A stretch of DNA of 64,000 nucleotides from Streptococcus mitis (GTDB lineage: Bacteria > Bacillota > Bacilli > Lactobacillales > Streptococcaceae). Every line of letters starts with the position of its first letter. The first letter of the stretch is position 1. Where the stretch lies: NCBI RefSeq assembly GCF_016658865.1, contig NZ_CP067992.1, positions 1,569,001-1,633,000 on the forward strand. Reading direction: 5' to 3'. Positions 37,165 through 45,876 of the stretch are shown piece by piece. Under the pieces are notes generated by a model. That model saw nothing but the letters and a program-made list of their open reading frames with translations, was not told the DNA's origin and made no database searches. A program made the position numbers and the translations under genes.

Positions 37165-39051
37165 TTAGATTTTCACTTCGATCACAGCATCCCCCTTCGC
37201 AACTGAACCTGTTGCGACTGGAGCTACTGAAGCGTAGTCGGCTGTATTTGTAACGATAACCATTGTTGTATCATCAAGACCAGCTGCAGCGATTTTGTTT
37301 GAGTCAAATGTTCCAAGAACATCGCCAGCTTTTACCTTGTCACCTTGAGTAACTTTTTGTTCGAAACCTTCACCGTTCATTGTTACAGTGTCGATACCAA
37401 CGTGGATCAAGACTTCAGCACCGTTAGTTGTTTTCAAACCAAAGGCGTGACCTGTTGCAAAGGCGATTGAAACTTCAGCATCAGCTGGTGCATAAACCAC
37501 ACCTTGGCTAGGTTTCACAGCAATACCTTGTCCCATAGCTCCACTTGAGAAGACTGGGTCATTGACATCAGCAAGAGCTACAACGTCACCAACGATAGGA
37601 GTTACAAGTGTTTCATTTTGAAGAGCTGCTGGAATGTTACCAGTTGTTTCTTCTTGGACCAAACGTTCTGTCTCTACTTCAGTAGCAACTTCTTTTTCAT
37701 CCTCGTAACCAAACATGTAAGTAAGAGCAAAACCAAGTGCAAATGATACAGCTACCATAAGAAGGTATTGTGCAAGTTGTCCGTTACCAACATAAAGCAT
37801 TGTACCAGGGATGATGGTGATACCATTACCAGTACCAGCAAGTCCAAGGATTGAAGCCAATCCACCACCGATTGCACCAGCAATCAATGAAAGGAAGAAT
37901 GGTTTACGGAAGCGCAAGTTAACCCCGAAGATAGCAGGCTCTGTAATACCGAGGAAGGCAGAAAGAGCAGCTGGGAAAGCAAGTGTTTTTAGTTTTGGAT
38001 TTTTAGTTTTAACACCAACCGCAACAGTTGCAGCACCTTGAGCTGTCATAGCCGCAGTGATGATAGCGTTGAATGGGTTAGCATGGTCAGCAGCAAGCAA
38101 TTGAACTTCAAGCAAGTTGAAAATGTGGTGCACACCTGACACGACGATCAATTGGTGAACCCCACCAATCAAGAAACCACCAAGACCAAATGGCATGTTA
38201 AGGATCGCTTTTGTAGCGATAAGGATGTAGTTTTCAACAACGTGGAAGACTGGTCCGATGACAAAGAGTCCAAGGATAGACATAACCAAAAGTGTCACGA
38301 ATGGTGTTACCAAGAGGTCAATCACATCTGGAACAACCTTACGGACAGCTTTTTCAAATTTAGCTCCGACAACCCCGATGATGAAGGCTGGAAGAACGGA
38401 ACCTTGCAAACCAACAACAGGGATGAAACCAAAGAAGTTCATAGCTGTTACTTCACCACCTTGAGCAACTGCCCAAGCGTTTGGAAGTGAGCCAGAAACA
38501 AGCATCATACCTAGAACGATACCAACGGCAGGATTTCCACCGAATACACGGAAGGTTGACCAAACAACCAAACCTGGCAAGATGATGAAGGCTGTATCTG
38601 TCAAGATTTGTGTGTAAGTTGCAAAGTCTCCTGGAAGTGGCATTTCAAGAGCGTTGAAAAGACCACGCACACCCATGAAAAGACCTGTTGCTACGATAAC
38701 TGGGATGATTGGAACGAAAACGTCACCGAAAGTACGGATAGCACGTTGGAACCAATTCCCTTGTTTAGCAGCTTCTGCTTTCATGTCAGCTTTAGATGAT
38801 GTTGGCAAACCAAGTGCAACAACTTCATCGTACATTTTGTTAACTGTACCTGTACCAAAGATGATTTGGTATTGACCTGAGTTAAAGAAAGCACCTTGAA
38901 CTTTTTCCAAGTTCTCAATCACTTCTTTATTGATTTTTCCTTCATCTTTGACCATGACACGAAGACGAGTCGCACAGTGGGCAACACTGTTGACATTTTC
39001 ACGTCCGCCCAAGGCATCGATGACTTTTTTTGCAATTTCTTGATTGTTCAT
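37165..39051 (-). CDS. scrA: PTS sucrose-specific EIIBCA component
   Basis: 628 residues from ATG 39051 (GGAGA upstream); the TTG two codons earlier is less likely. EIIB carries its phosphorylation Cys in NSVAHCATRLR near residue 26. EIIC occupies about 110-460 with many hydrophobic helices and the conserved FLGITEPAIFG. EIIA at the C-terminus has the active His in VLIHVGIDTV. It imports sucrose as sucrose-6-phosphate. It is transcribed divergently from sacA, with operators overlapping both promoters. Confidence 0.94.
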   Translation of the reverse strand: MNNQEIAKKVIDALGGRENVNSVAHCATRLRVMVKDEGKINKEVIENLEKVQGAFFNSGQYQIIFGTGTVNKMYDEVVALGLPTSSKADMKAEAAKQGNWFQRAIRTFGDVFVPIIPVIVATGLFMGVRGLFNALEMPLPGDFATYTQILTDTAFIILPGLVVWSTFRVFGGNPAVGIVLGMMLVSGSLPNAWAVAQGGEVTAMNFFGFIPVVGLQGSVLPAFIIGVVGAKFEKAVRKVVPDVIDLLVTPFVTLLVMSILGLFVIGPVFHVVENYILIATKAILNMPFGLGGFLIGGVHQLIVVSGVHHIFNLLEVQLLAADHANPFNAIITAAMTAQGAATVAVGVKTKNPKLKTLAFPAALSAFLGITEPAIFGVNLRFRKPFFLSLIAGAIGGGLASILGLAGTGNGITIIPGTMLYVGNGQLAQYLLMVAVSFALGFALTYMFGYEDEKEVATEVETERLVQEETTGNIPAALQNETLVTPIVGDVVALADVNDPVFSSGAMGQGIAVKPSQGVVYAPADAEVSIAFATGHAFGLKTTNGAEVLIHVGIDTVTMNGEGFEQKVTQGDKVKAGDVLGTFDSNKIAAAGLDDTTMVIVTNTADYASVAPVATGSVAKGDAVIEVKI

Positions 39052-39088
39052 TTGCAAAAATCTCCTTATATAAAATTTTATTCTTGTT

Positions 39089-39102
39089 TGAAAGCGATTT
39101 TA
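39089..39102. promoter_or_regulatory. cre-like site in the scrA leader
   Basis: TGAAAGCGATTTTA resembles the CcpA cre consensus. It lies between the scrA -10 and its ribosome site, a roadblock position. Confidence 0.5.
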
Positions 39103-39119
39103 TCCGCCCTACGACTTTT

Positions 39120-39147
39120 ATTTTATCATGTTTTAGAAATATGTCAA
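39120..39147 (-). promoter_or_regulatory. scrA promoter
   Basis: Minus strand -35 TTGACA (39142-39147), 16-bp spacer, -10 TAAAAT (39120-39125) with a TGA extension. The -35 lies within the operator-like sequence at 39142-39157. Confidence 0.75.
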
Positions 39148-39157
39148 GCGTTTTGCA
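39142..39157. promoter_or_regulatory. LacI-type (ScrR) operator at scrA
   Basis: TGTCAAGCGTTTTGCA, a dyad around a central CG, closely similar to the site at 39324-39339 and overlapping the scrA -35. Confidence 0.65.
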
Positions 39158-39323
39158 GAAAAATATTCTATCCACTTAGTAAGCATGTTTTAGATTGATT
39201 GATTTTGACTGTTTTATCAGGCGTTCCTTAAAAAAACAAGTCTAAAATCTTAGTTAAAAGGGTTTTGTTTCATTATCTTTCATATTTTCCTGAAAATGCG
39301 ATTGATTTCCTGCATTTATTTTG

Positions 39324-39339
39324 TGACAAACGTTTGACA
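39324..39339. promoter_or_regulatory. LacI-type (ScrR) operator at sacA
   Basis: TGACAAACGTTTGACA, a nearly perfect dyad centred on CG. Its right half contains TTGACA (39334-39339), a candidate -35 for sacA. Confidence 0.7.
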
Positions 39340-39380
39340 GTTTTTTCTCTTTTTTAACATAAAAGGCTTGCTTTTTTTTC

Positions 39381-39394
39381 CGAAAACGGTTACT
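39381..39394. promoter_or_regulatory. second CG-centred operator or cre before sacA
   Basis: CGAAAACGGTTACT has the half-sites of LacI/GalR-family operators (GAAAACGNTT). It lies 36 bp before the sacA start, downstream of the likely promoter. Confidence 0.5.
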
Positions 39395-39429
39395 ATTAAA
39401 AGTGATAAGATTTTTGGAGGAATGAAAGA

Positions 39430-40884
39430 ATGGAATGGACTACTGAGCGTCGTTACAGACTTTATCAAGACTGGACGCAAGAAGAAATTAAGAATATTAA
39501 GGAAAATATGGCACAATCTCCATGGCATACTCATTACCATGTTGAGCCAAAAACAGGACTCCTAAACGATCCAAATGGCTTTTCTTACTTTGATGGAAAG
39601 TGGATTGTTTTTTATCAGAACTTTCCTTTTGGTGCAGCCCACGGTTTAAAATCTTGGGTGCAATTGGAAAGCGAGGACTTGGTTCATTTCACAGAAACTG
39701 GAGTCAAAGTTTTGCCTGATACTCCATTAGATAGCCACGGCGCCTACTCTGGTTCTGCCATGCAGTTTGGCGATAACTTATTCCTATTCTATACAGGAAA
39801 TGTCCGTGATGAAAACTGGATCCGTCACCCTTACCAGATTGGGGCTTTGATGGATAAGGATGGCAAGATTACGAAGATTGACAAGATCTTGATTGACCAG
39901 CCAGCAGACTCTACTGACCACTTCCGCGATCCGCAAATTTTTAATTTTAAAGGTCAATACTATGCCATCGTCGGTGGACAAGATTTGGAGAAAAAAAGCT
40001 TCGTCCGTCTCTACAAGGCTGTTGACAATGACTACACAAACTGGCAAGCTATTGGTGACCTTGACTTTGCTAACGATCGCACTGCCTACATGATGGAATG
40101 TCCAAATCTTGTCTTTGTAGGAGAGCAGCCTGTCCTTCTCTACTGCCCTCAAGGATTGGATAAGAAAGTTCTAGACTACGACAATATCTATCCAAATATG
40201 TATAAAATCGGGGCTTCCTTTGACCCTGAAAATGCCAAAATGGTAGATGTGTCTCAACTTCAAAACATGGATTACGGTTTCGAAGCCTATGCAACCCAAG
40301 CCTTCAACGCTCCTGACGGACGTGCTCTAGCAGTTAGCTGGCTTGGTTTGCCAGATGTTTCTTACCCATCTGACCGCTTTGACCACCAAGGAACCTTCTC
40401 TTTGGTCAAAGAACTGACTATCAAAGATGGCAAACTCTACCAATACCCAGTCGCAGCTATCAAGGACCTTCGTGCTTCTGAAGAAGCCTTCTCAAACCGT
40501 GCCCAAACCAATAACACCTACGAACTCGAACTCAACTTGGAAGCCAATAGCCAGAGCGAGATTATCTTACTTGCTGATAAAGAAGGCAAGGGACTTTCCA
40601 TCAACTTTGACCTTGTAAATGGTCAAGTGACAGTAGATCGTAGCCAGGCTGGTGAACAGTACGCTCAAGAATTTGGGACGACTCGTTCTTGCCCTATCAA
40701 TCATCAAGCTACTACTGCTACAATTTTCATCGATAACTCTGTCTTTGAAATTTTCATCAATAAAGGAGAAAAAGTATTTTCTGGTCGTGTCTTCCCACAT
40801 GCGGACCAAAATGGTATCCTGATCAAGTCTGGAAACCCAACTGGAACTTACTATGAATTAGATTATGGTCGCAAAGCTAACTGA
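39430..40884 (+). CDS. sacA: sucrose-6-phosphate hydrolase (GH32 invertase)
   Basis: 484 residues. GH32 motifs in order are LLNDPNGF (nucleophile Asp, near 42), FRDPQIF (transition-state Asp, near 165) and MMECPNL (acid/base Glu, near 222). It splits imported sucrose-6-phosphate into glucose-6-phosphate and fructose. GGAGGA precedes the ATG by 8 nt. It overlaps scrR by 20 nt, so enzyme and regulator are co-expressed. Confidence 0.95.
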   Translation: MEWTTERRYRLYQDWTQEEIKNIKENMAQSPWHTHYHVEPKTGLLNDPNGFSYFDGKWIVFYQNFPFGAAHGLKSWVQLESEDLVHFTETGVKVLPDTPLDSHGAYSGSAMQFGDNLFLFYTGNVRDENWIRHPYQIGALMDKDGKITKIDKILIDQPADSTDHFRDPQIFNFKGQYYAIVGGQDLEKKSFVRLYKAVDNDYTNWQAIGDLDFANDRTAYMMECPNLVFVGEQPVLLYCPQGLDKKVLDYDNIYPNMYKIGASFDPENAKMVDVSQLQNMDYGFEAYATQAFNAPDGRALAVSWLGLPDVSYPSDRFDHQGTFSLVKELTIKDGKLYQYPVAAIKDLRASEEAFSNRAQTNNTYELELNLEANSQSEIILLADKEGKGLSINFDLVNGQVTVDRSQAGEQYAQEFGTTRSCPINHQATTATIFIDNSVFEIFINKGEKVFSGRVFPHADQNGILIKSGNPTGTYYELDYGRKAN

Positions 40885-41830
40885 TGTCGCCAAACTTGCA
40901 GGCGTCAGCCCTACTACCGTCTCACGGGTTATCAATAAAAAAGGATATCTATCTGAAAAAACCATTCAAAAGGTCAATGAAGCCATGCGAGAATTGGGCT
41001 ATAAACCCAACAACCTGGCTCGCAGTCTACAAGGAAAATCTGCTAAGTTAATCGGCTTGATTTTCCCAAATATTTCCAATGTTTTCTACGCAGAATTGAT
41101 TGATAAATTAGAACACCAACTCTTCAAAAATGGTTACAAGACCATCATCTGCAACAGTGAGCACGATTCTGAAAAGGAACGCGAGTACATCGAAATGTTG
41201 GAAGCCAATCAGGTGGACGGTATCATTTCTGGTAGTCACAACCTAGGAATTGAAGACTACAATCGTGTGACAGCGCCGATTATTTCCTTTGACCGAAACC
41301 TATCACCTGACATTCCAGTCGTCTCCTCTGACAACTATGCTGGTGGGGTTCTTGCTGCCCAGACCTTGGTCAAGACAGGCGCCCAGTCTATCATCATGAT
41401 TACAGGGAATGATAATTCTAACTCGCCAACCGGACTACGCCACGCTGGTTTTGCATCCGTACTCCCCAAAGCTCCTATTATCAATGTTTCCAGTGACTTT
41501 TCTCCTGTCAGAAAAGAAATGGAAATCAAGAATATCTTGACCCGACAAAAACCAGATGCCATTTTTGCTTCGGATGATTTGACTGCTATTCTAGTCATTA
41601 AAATTGCTCAGGAACTTGGCATTTCTGTCCCAGAAGAACTCAAGGTCATCGGTTATGATGGGACTTACTTTATCGAGAATTACTATCCTCATTTGACAAC
41701 TGTGAAGCAACCTTTGGAAGAGATTGCCTGCCTTACTGTTGACCTTCTCTTGCAAAAGATTGAAGGTAAGGAAGTTGCGACAACTGGTTACTTTTTACCA
41801 GTTACCCTATTACCAGGAAAAAGTATTTAA
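40865..41830 (+). CDS. scrR: sucrose operon repressor, LacI family
   Basis: 321 residues. An N-terminal LacI helix-turn-helix (KLTDVAKLAGVSPTTVSRVIN) and hinge (LARSLQGKSAKLIGLI) are followed by a periplasmic-binding-protein-like sensor domain. It probably binds the CG-centred dyads between sacA and scrA and is released by a sucrose or fructose metabolite. Because it is co-transcribed with sacA, it regulates its own synthesis. Confidence 0.93.
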   Translation: MVAKLTDVAKLAGVSPTTVSRVINKKGYLSEKTIQKVNEAMRELGYKPNNLARSLQGKSAKLIGLIFPNISNVFYAELIDKLEHQLFKNGYKTIICNSEHDSEKEREYIEMLEANQVDGIISGSHNLGIEDYNRVTAPIISFDRNLSPDIPVVSSDNYAGGVLAAQTLVKTGAQSIIMITGNDNSNSPTGLRHAGFASVLPKAPIINVSSDFSPVRKEMEIKNILTRQKPDAIFASDDLTAILVIKIAQELGISVPEELKVIGYDGTYFIENYYPHLTTVKQPLEEIACLTVDLLLQKIEGKEVATTGYFLPVTLLPGKSI

Positions 41831-41983
41831 TACTCTTCGAAAATCTCTTCAAACCACGTCAGCGTCGCCTTACCGTAGATATATGTAACTGACTTCGTCA
41901 GTCTTATCTACAACCTCAAAGCAGTGTTTTGAGCAACCTGCGGCTAGCTTCCTAGTTTGCTCTTTGATTTTCATTGAGTATAA
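41830..41983 (-). repeat. BOX element (A-B-C type)
   Basis: Reverse-oriented BOX. On the minus strand it begins TTATACTCAATGAAAATCAA, passes AGCCGCAGGTTGCTCAAAAC and ACTGACGAAGTCAGT, and ends TCTTCGAAGAGTA. The 154-bp length equals boxA (59) plus one boxB (45) plus boxC (50). BOX elements are dispersed in pneumococcus and close relatives and fold into stable RNA. This one directly follows the scrR stop. Confidence 0.9.
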
Positions 41984-41990
41984 GCACAAG

Positions 41991-42020
41991 AAAACTCAGA
42001 CTAATTCGTCTGAGTTTTTT
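41991..42020. terminator. convergent terminator, scrR side and mvaA
   Basis: AAAACTCAGAC / GTCTGAGTTTT stem with flanking A and T runs; the mvaA stop codon touches its right end. Confidence 0.85.
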
Positions 42021-43294
42021 TATGATCTTAAGTTTTCAAGATAGCGCTGGGCTGTCTCTAGGTTAAAGGTTTTATCTGCGATAAGTTGCTCGACTAGGGG
42101 AGCAACTTCAGATTCACTAGCACCTGCGAGGAGTGCTAAGGATTTGGCCTGCAATTTCATGTGGCCCTGCTGGATTCCCGTACTCACCAAGGCTTTGAGG
42201 GCAGCAAAGTTTTGGGAAAGCCCCATCGAAACGATAATCTGGGCTAATTCTTTGGCAGAAGGATTTCCCAGTAATTCATGACTGAGGGCTACACGAGGAT
42301 TGAGTCCGATAGAGCCACCCTTGGTCGCTACAGGCATAGGCAGGGTCATCTCACCGACCAATTCTTCTCTTTCAAGATCCAGCGTCCATCGGCTAAGACC
42401 TTGATAGCGTCCGTCTCGACTGGCAAAGGCATGGGCCCCCGCCTCAATGGCACGCCAGTCATTACCAGTGGCAATTAAAATGGCATCAATACCATTAAAA
42501 ATCCCTTTATTGTGAGTAGCTGCTCGATAAGGATCAGCCTGCGCAAATTGGCTAGCTAAAGCCATTTTCTCCGCAATTTCTCGTCCTTGATCCTTTTGGC
42601 GACTCAAGTATCGAAAAGCGATGCGACAGCTTGCAGTAACTAGAGAATCGGTCGCGTAGTTGGACAGGATTCCCATAAGACTCTGCCCCTGACTGAGTTC
42701 TTCTAAGACTGGCTTCAAGGCTTCCAGCATGGTGTTGAGCATATTGGCACCCATGGCTTCCTGGGTATCAACATGAAGATAGACGACTAGAAAGTCTGTT
42801 TCGCCTTTGATCTGTTCTACATGCAAATCACTCGCCCCACCCCCGCGTTTAACGATAGAAGGATAGGCTTGATTGGCAAGTTCCAAGAGCTCCGCTTTCT
42901 TGCTGACAATCTTCTCTTGCGCTTGTTCAGGATTAGCAACTTGATAAAGGGCTACCTGTCCAATCATCTGGCGCTCATGGACTTGTGCAGTAAAACCGCC
43001 TGCACGCTTGATGATTTTACTAGCATAGCTGGCCGCAGCAACCACAGAGGGCTCCTCTGTCACATAGGGTACGGTGTTTTCCTGACCATTGACAAGAACC
43101 TCTGGAACCAGCGAATAAGGCAGAGAAAAAGTTCCCACCACATTCTCACTCAACTGGTCTGCGACAGTCACACTAATCTGTTCATCCTGCTCCAGACTGG
43201 TTTGTTTTTCAGGACTAAGGAGCGCCTGAGCTTTTAACAGCTCAAGGCGCTCATGGTATGATTTTTTATAAAATCCATTCCAACTTATCTTCAT
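42020..43294 (-). CDS. mvaA: hydroxymethylglutaryl-CoA reductase, class II
   Basis: 424 residues. Catalytic segments are EPSVVAAASYASKI (Glu), HNKGIFNGIDA (Lys), and the Asp-containing ASRDGRYQGLS. It reduces HMG-CoA to mevalonate for isoprenoid synthesis, which streptococci need for undecaprenyl phosphate. The start overlaps the mvaS stop by one base, so the pair is translationally coupled. Confidence 0.95.
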   Translation of the reverse strand: MKISWNGFYKKSYHERLELLKAQALLSPEKQTSLEQDEQISVTVADQLSENVVGTFSLPYSLVPEVLVNGQENTVPYVTEEPSVVAAASYASKIIKRAGGFTAQVHERQMIGQVALYQVANPEQAQEKIVSKKAELLELANQAYPSIVKRGGGASDLHVEQIKGETDFLVVYLHVDTQEAMGANMLNTMLEALKPVLEELSQGQSLMGILSNYATDSLVTASCRIAFRYLSRQKDQGREIAEKMALASQFAQADPYRAATHNKGIFNGIDAILIATGNDWRAIEAGAHAFASRDGRYQGLSRWTLDLEREELVGEMTLPMPVATKGGSIGLNPRVALSHELLGNPSAKELAQIIVSMGLSQNFAALKALVSTGIQQGHMKLQAKSLALLAGASESEVAPLVEQLIADKTFNLETAQRYLENLRS

Positions 43295-44466
43295 TATTTT
43301 TCAACCTTGCTATAACGGCGTTGGTGGTCGACAATTTCAACCAAGGTATAGTCTTGATTTTCATAGCCAGCAAACTGGGCAGAGTTTGTTTCATCCAATA
43401 CCACTTCCTCAAAGAAGACTTTTTCATAGTCTGCAACAGACAGGGCAGTTCTTTGGTTGAGCTTGTTCAAGCGGTCTTTATCCAAATAAGCTTCATATCC
43501 TTCAACCAATTCACCACTGAAGAACTCAGCCACAGCCCCACTTCCGTAACTATAAAGTGCAATTTTATCCCCAGCCTTCAAGCTATCTGTATTTTCCAAG
43601 AGAGATAAAAGTCCAAGAAAGAGGGAACCTGTATAGATATTCCCCACCTTTTGACTGTAGAGAATAGACTGGTCAAAATGCTTTTGCAAGAGGTCTTTTT
43701 TCTCTTGAGGCAGACTCTTATCCATGATTTTTTTCAAGCCTTTTAGTGCTAATTTAGGATAAGGCAAGTGGAAGCAAACAGCCGCGAAATCATCCAAAGT
43801 AAGCTGGTAGCGTTTTTGGTATTCAAGCCAAGTCGTTTTCAAACTATCCAAATATTGTTGAGTAGAATAGACACCATTTACATAAGGGGTTGTCGAGTAA
43901 TTTGGACGCCAAAAGTCCATGATGTCACGGGTTTGAGCCACATTGTCATTATTAAAGGCCATAATGCGTGGATTTTGTGTAATCAACATAGCCACACTGC
44001 CAGCGCCCTGAGTTGGTTCTCCTGGAGTTTCAATACCGTATTTGGCAATATCACTGGCAATGACCAAGACCTTGGACTCTGGAGAATTTTCCACATGCAA
44101 TTTGGCATAATGGAGGGCAGCTGTCGCTCCATAGCAGGCTTCTTTAATCTCGAAACTACGAGCAAAGGGCTGGATGCCCAGCAAACCATGCACAAAGACG
44201 GCTGCAGCCTTACTCTGGTCAATTCCTGACTCGGTAGCCACAATGACCATGTCAATTTCTTGTCTCTCTTGCTCAGTTAAAATAGAGTCACTAGCACTGG
44301 CCGCCAAGGTCACTATATCCTCAGTTAGGGGCGCAATACTCAATTCCTTGAGTAAGAGTCCTTTGCTTAATTTTTCAGGGTCAATGCCCCTTGCTTCTGC
44401 TAAGTCTTGTAATTTCAAGACATATTGACTGGTCGCAAAACCAATCTTATCAATACCGATTGTCAT
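43294..44466 (-). CDS. mvaS: hydroxymethylglutaryl-CoA synthase
   Basis: 390 residues from ATG 44466 (MTIGIDKIGF), preceded by AGAGG; an upstream in-frame start adds eight codons without support. The acetylated Cys is in KEACYGATAALHYAK, the general base Glu in VVATESGIDQSK, and the active His in AVCFHLPYPK. It condenses acetyl-CoA with acetoacetyl-CoA, the first committed mevalonate step. Confidence 0.95.
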   Translation of the reverse strand: MTIGIDKIGFATSQYVLKLQDLAEARGIDPEKLSKGLLLKELSIAPLTEDIVTLAASASDSILTEQERQEIDMVIVATESGIDQSKAAAVFVHGLLGIQPFARSFEIKEACYGATAALHYAKLHVENSPESKVLVIASDIAKYGIETPGEPTQGAGSVAMLITQNPRIMAFNNDNVAQTRDIMDFWRPNYSTTPYVNGVYSTQQYLDSLKTTWLEYQKRYQLTLDDFAAVCFHLPYPKLALKGLKKIMDKSLPQEKKDLLQKHFDQSILYSQKVGNIYTGSLFLGLLSLLENTDSLKAGDKIALYSYGSGAVAEFFSGELVEGYEAYLDKDRLNKLNQRTALSVADYEKVFFEEVVLDETNSAQFAGYENQDYTLVEIVDHQRRYSKVEK

Positions 44467-44541
44467 ATTTACCTCTGTTTTATCATTCATGTAAAAAATC
44501 GTTCTATACTATTTTATCACAAATGACAGTAAAAGAGAGAA

Positions 44542-44571
44542 AAAAGACTTGATTCACCAAATCAAGTCTCT
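44542..44571 (-). terminator. ThrE operon terminator
   Basis: GACTTGATT / AATCAAGTC stem followed by a T run on the minus strand, just past the stop at 44579. Confidence 0.8.
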
Positions 44572-44578
44572 TGTTCGT

Positions 44579-45028
44579 CTAACGATTTTGCTGTTTTCGT
44601 AAGTAGGAATACAGTCTGAGAATCACTGTTCCGCTAGCCATGCCAATAGAGATTACCAGAGCCAACATGACAACTAAAGTTGCACTAGCAATCGCGTGAC
44701 TATAGTCTCCTGTCACAAAAAAGGCCGTTGTCCGATAAGACAGATATCCCGGAACCAGAGGGGCCAAGATGGCCAAGATAAAAACCACAGCAGGTGTCTT
44801 ATAAAGAATACTTAAAATCTGGCTGACACAAGAACCGATAATGGCCGCAATAAAGGTAGCCACAATAACATTGGTCGGTTCCTTGAGCAAAAGATAGATT
44901 AGCCAGACAGCCATGCCCAAAATCCCTCCTGGTAAGAGCATAGACCGCTGAACATTGAGTACGATTAAAAAAGTGATGATAGCAAGAAGACTTGCTACTG
45001 CTTGTAATAAAAAGGTTGTTAGTGTCAT
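44579..45028 (-). CDS. threonine/serine exporter, small membrane subunit (YjjB-like)
   Basis: 149 residues, about four to five hydrophobic helices, matching the C-terminal (DUF3815/ThrE_2) half of ThrE. Characteristic parts are the N-terminal helix and the central GSCVSQILSILYKTPAVVF and PLVPGYLSYR segments. It lies one base after the large subunit. Together they form a split ThrE-type exporter, called YjjP/YjjB in E. coli. The substrate is inferred. Confidence 0.8.
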   Translation of the reverse strand: MTLTTFLLQAVASLLAIITFLIVLNVQRSMLLPGGILGMAVWLIYLLLKEPTNVIVATFIAAIIGSCVSQILSILYKTPAVVFILAILAPLVPGYLSYRTTAFFVTGDYSHAIASATLVVMLALVISIGMASGTVILRLYSYLRKQQNR

Positions 45029-45029
45029 A

Positions 45030-45788
45030 TTAATTCATCAATACCAAGGCGACAGAAGTTCCCGCCCCTAAAGCAAGGGTAATGAGCAGGGATTCAAACA
45101 TCTTACTCATACCAGAGTTTATGTGGTTGGTCATAATATCACGAACCGCATTGGTCAAGGCAATCCCTGGTACAAACGGCATGACTGCACCAGCTATAAT
45201 CAAATCTGCTGTTGAAGGAAAGCCTGTGTGGCGAGCCCAAAACTGGGCAATCATCCCAAAGACAAAGGCTCCAGCAAAGGCCGTCACAAAGGGAATTCGG
45301 ATAAACTTCTCCACATAGAGGGAAAAGGCAAAACCAAATAAGGTAGCCACTCCTGCCCCAAGTGCGTCGTAGATATTTCCACTAAACATAATTGAGAAGA
45401 ATGGGGCACTAAAGGTCGCAGCCAAAGTTACCTGCAACTTAGTATAAGGAAGGGGCTGGGCTTGCAAGGCCTTCAATTGCTTGAAGGCTGTCTCTAAATC
45501 AATCTCCCCCCCAACCAGTTGACGAGAAATCTGGTTCACATCGCAGACTTTTTCAATGTTATAAGAAGAGGAGGTCACGCGTTTCATTCGCGAAATATTG
45601 GTATTTTCAATGGAGAAAAAGATAGCGGCAGGCATGGCAAGAACATTGCAATCCACAATCCCCTGCGAATGCGCAATGCGGATCATGGTATCTTCTACAC
45701 GATGAATCTCTGAGCCACTTTTAAGGAGAATGGTTCCTGCTAACATAATGACATCGATGACGGCATTTAATTCTTTTGATTCTTCCAT
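45030..45788 (-). CDS. threonine/serine exporter, large subunit (ThrE/YjjP-like)
   Basis: 252 residues. The N-terminal cytosolic domain has the DUF1212 motif LLKSGSEIHRVEDTM, then a membrane domain with PFVPGIALTNAVRDI, the signature of ThrE. GGAGG precedes the start. It pairs with the adjacent small subunit. A role in exporting threonine, serine or dicarboxylates is known from relatives and is not shown here. Confidence 0.82.
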   Translation of the reverse strand: MEESKELNAVIDVIMLAGTILLKSGSEIHRVEDTMIRIAHSQGIVDCNVLAMPAAIFFSIENTNISRMKRVTSSSYNIEKVCDVNQISRQLVGGEIDLETAFKQLKALQAQPLPYTKLQVTLAATFSAPFFSIMFSGNIYDALGAGVATLFGFAFSLYVEKFIRIPFVTAFAGAFVFGMIAQFWARHTGFPSTADLIIAGAVMPFVPGIALTNAVRDIMTNHINSGMSKMFESLLITLALGAGTSVALVLMN

Positions 45789-45843
45789 GCTTGCCTCCTT
45801 TTATCAACTCCCTCTATTCTATCACAAATCCGGAGTCAAAAAA

Positions 45844-45873
45844 AATCTTTGCCATGAAATCATGACAAAGATT
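45844..45873 (-). terminator. stkP terminator
   Basis: AATCTTTGCCATGA / TCATGACAAAGATT stem (one mismatch) and a run of eight T on the minus strand. Confidence 0.85.
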
Positions 45874-45876
45874 CGT

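Noticed and set aside
41830..41983. CRISPR repeat or small RNA gene after scrR
   Set aside because: The sequence is a standard BOX A-B-C element, with no spacers and no cas genes.
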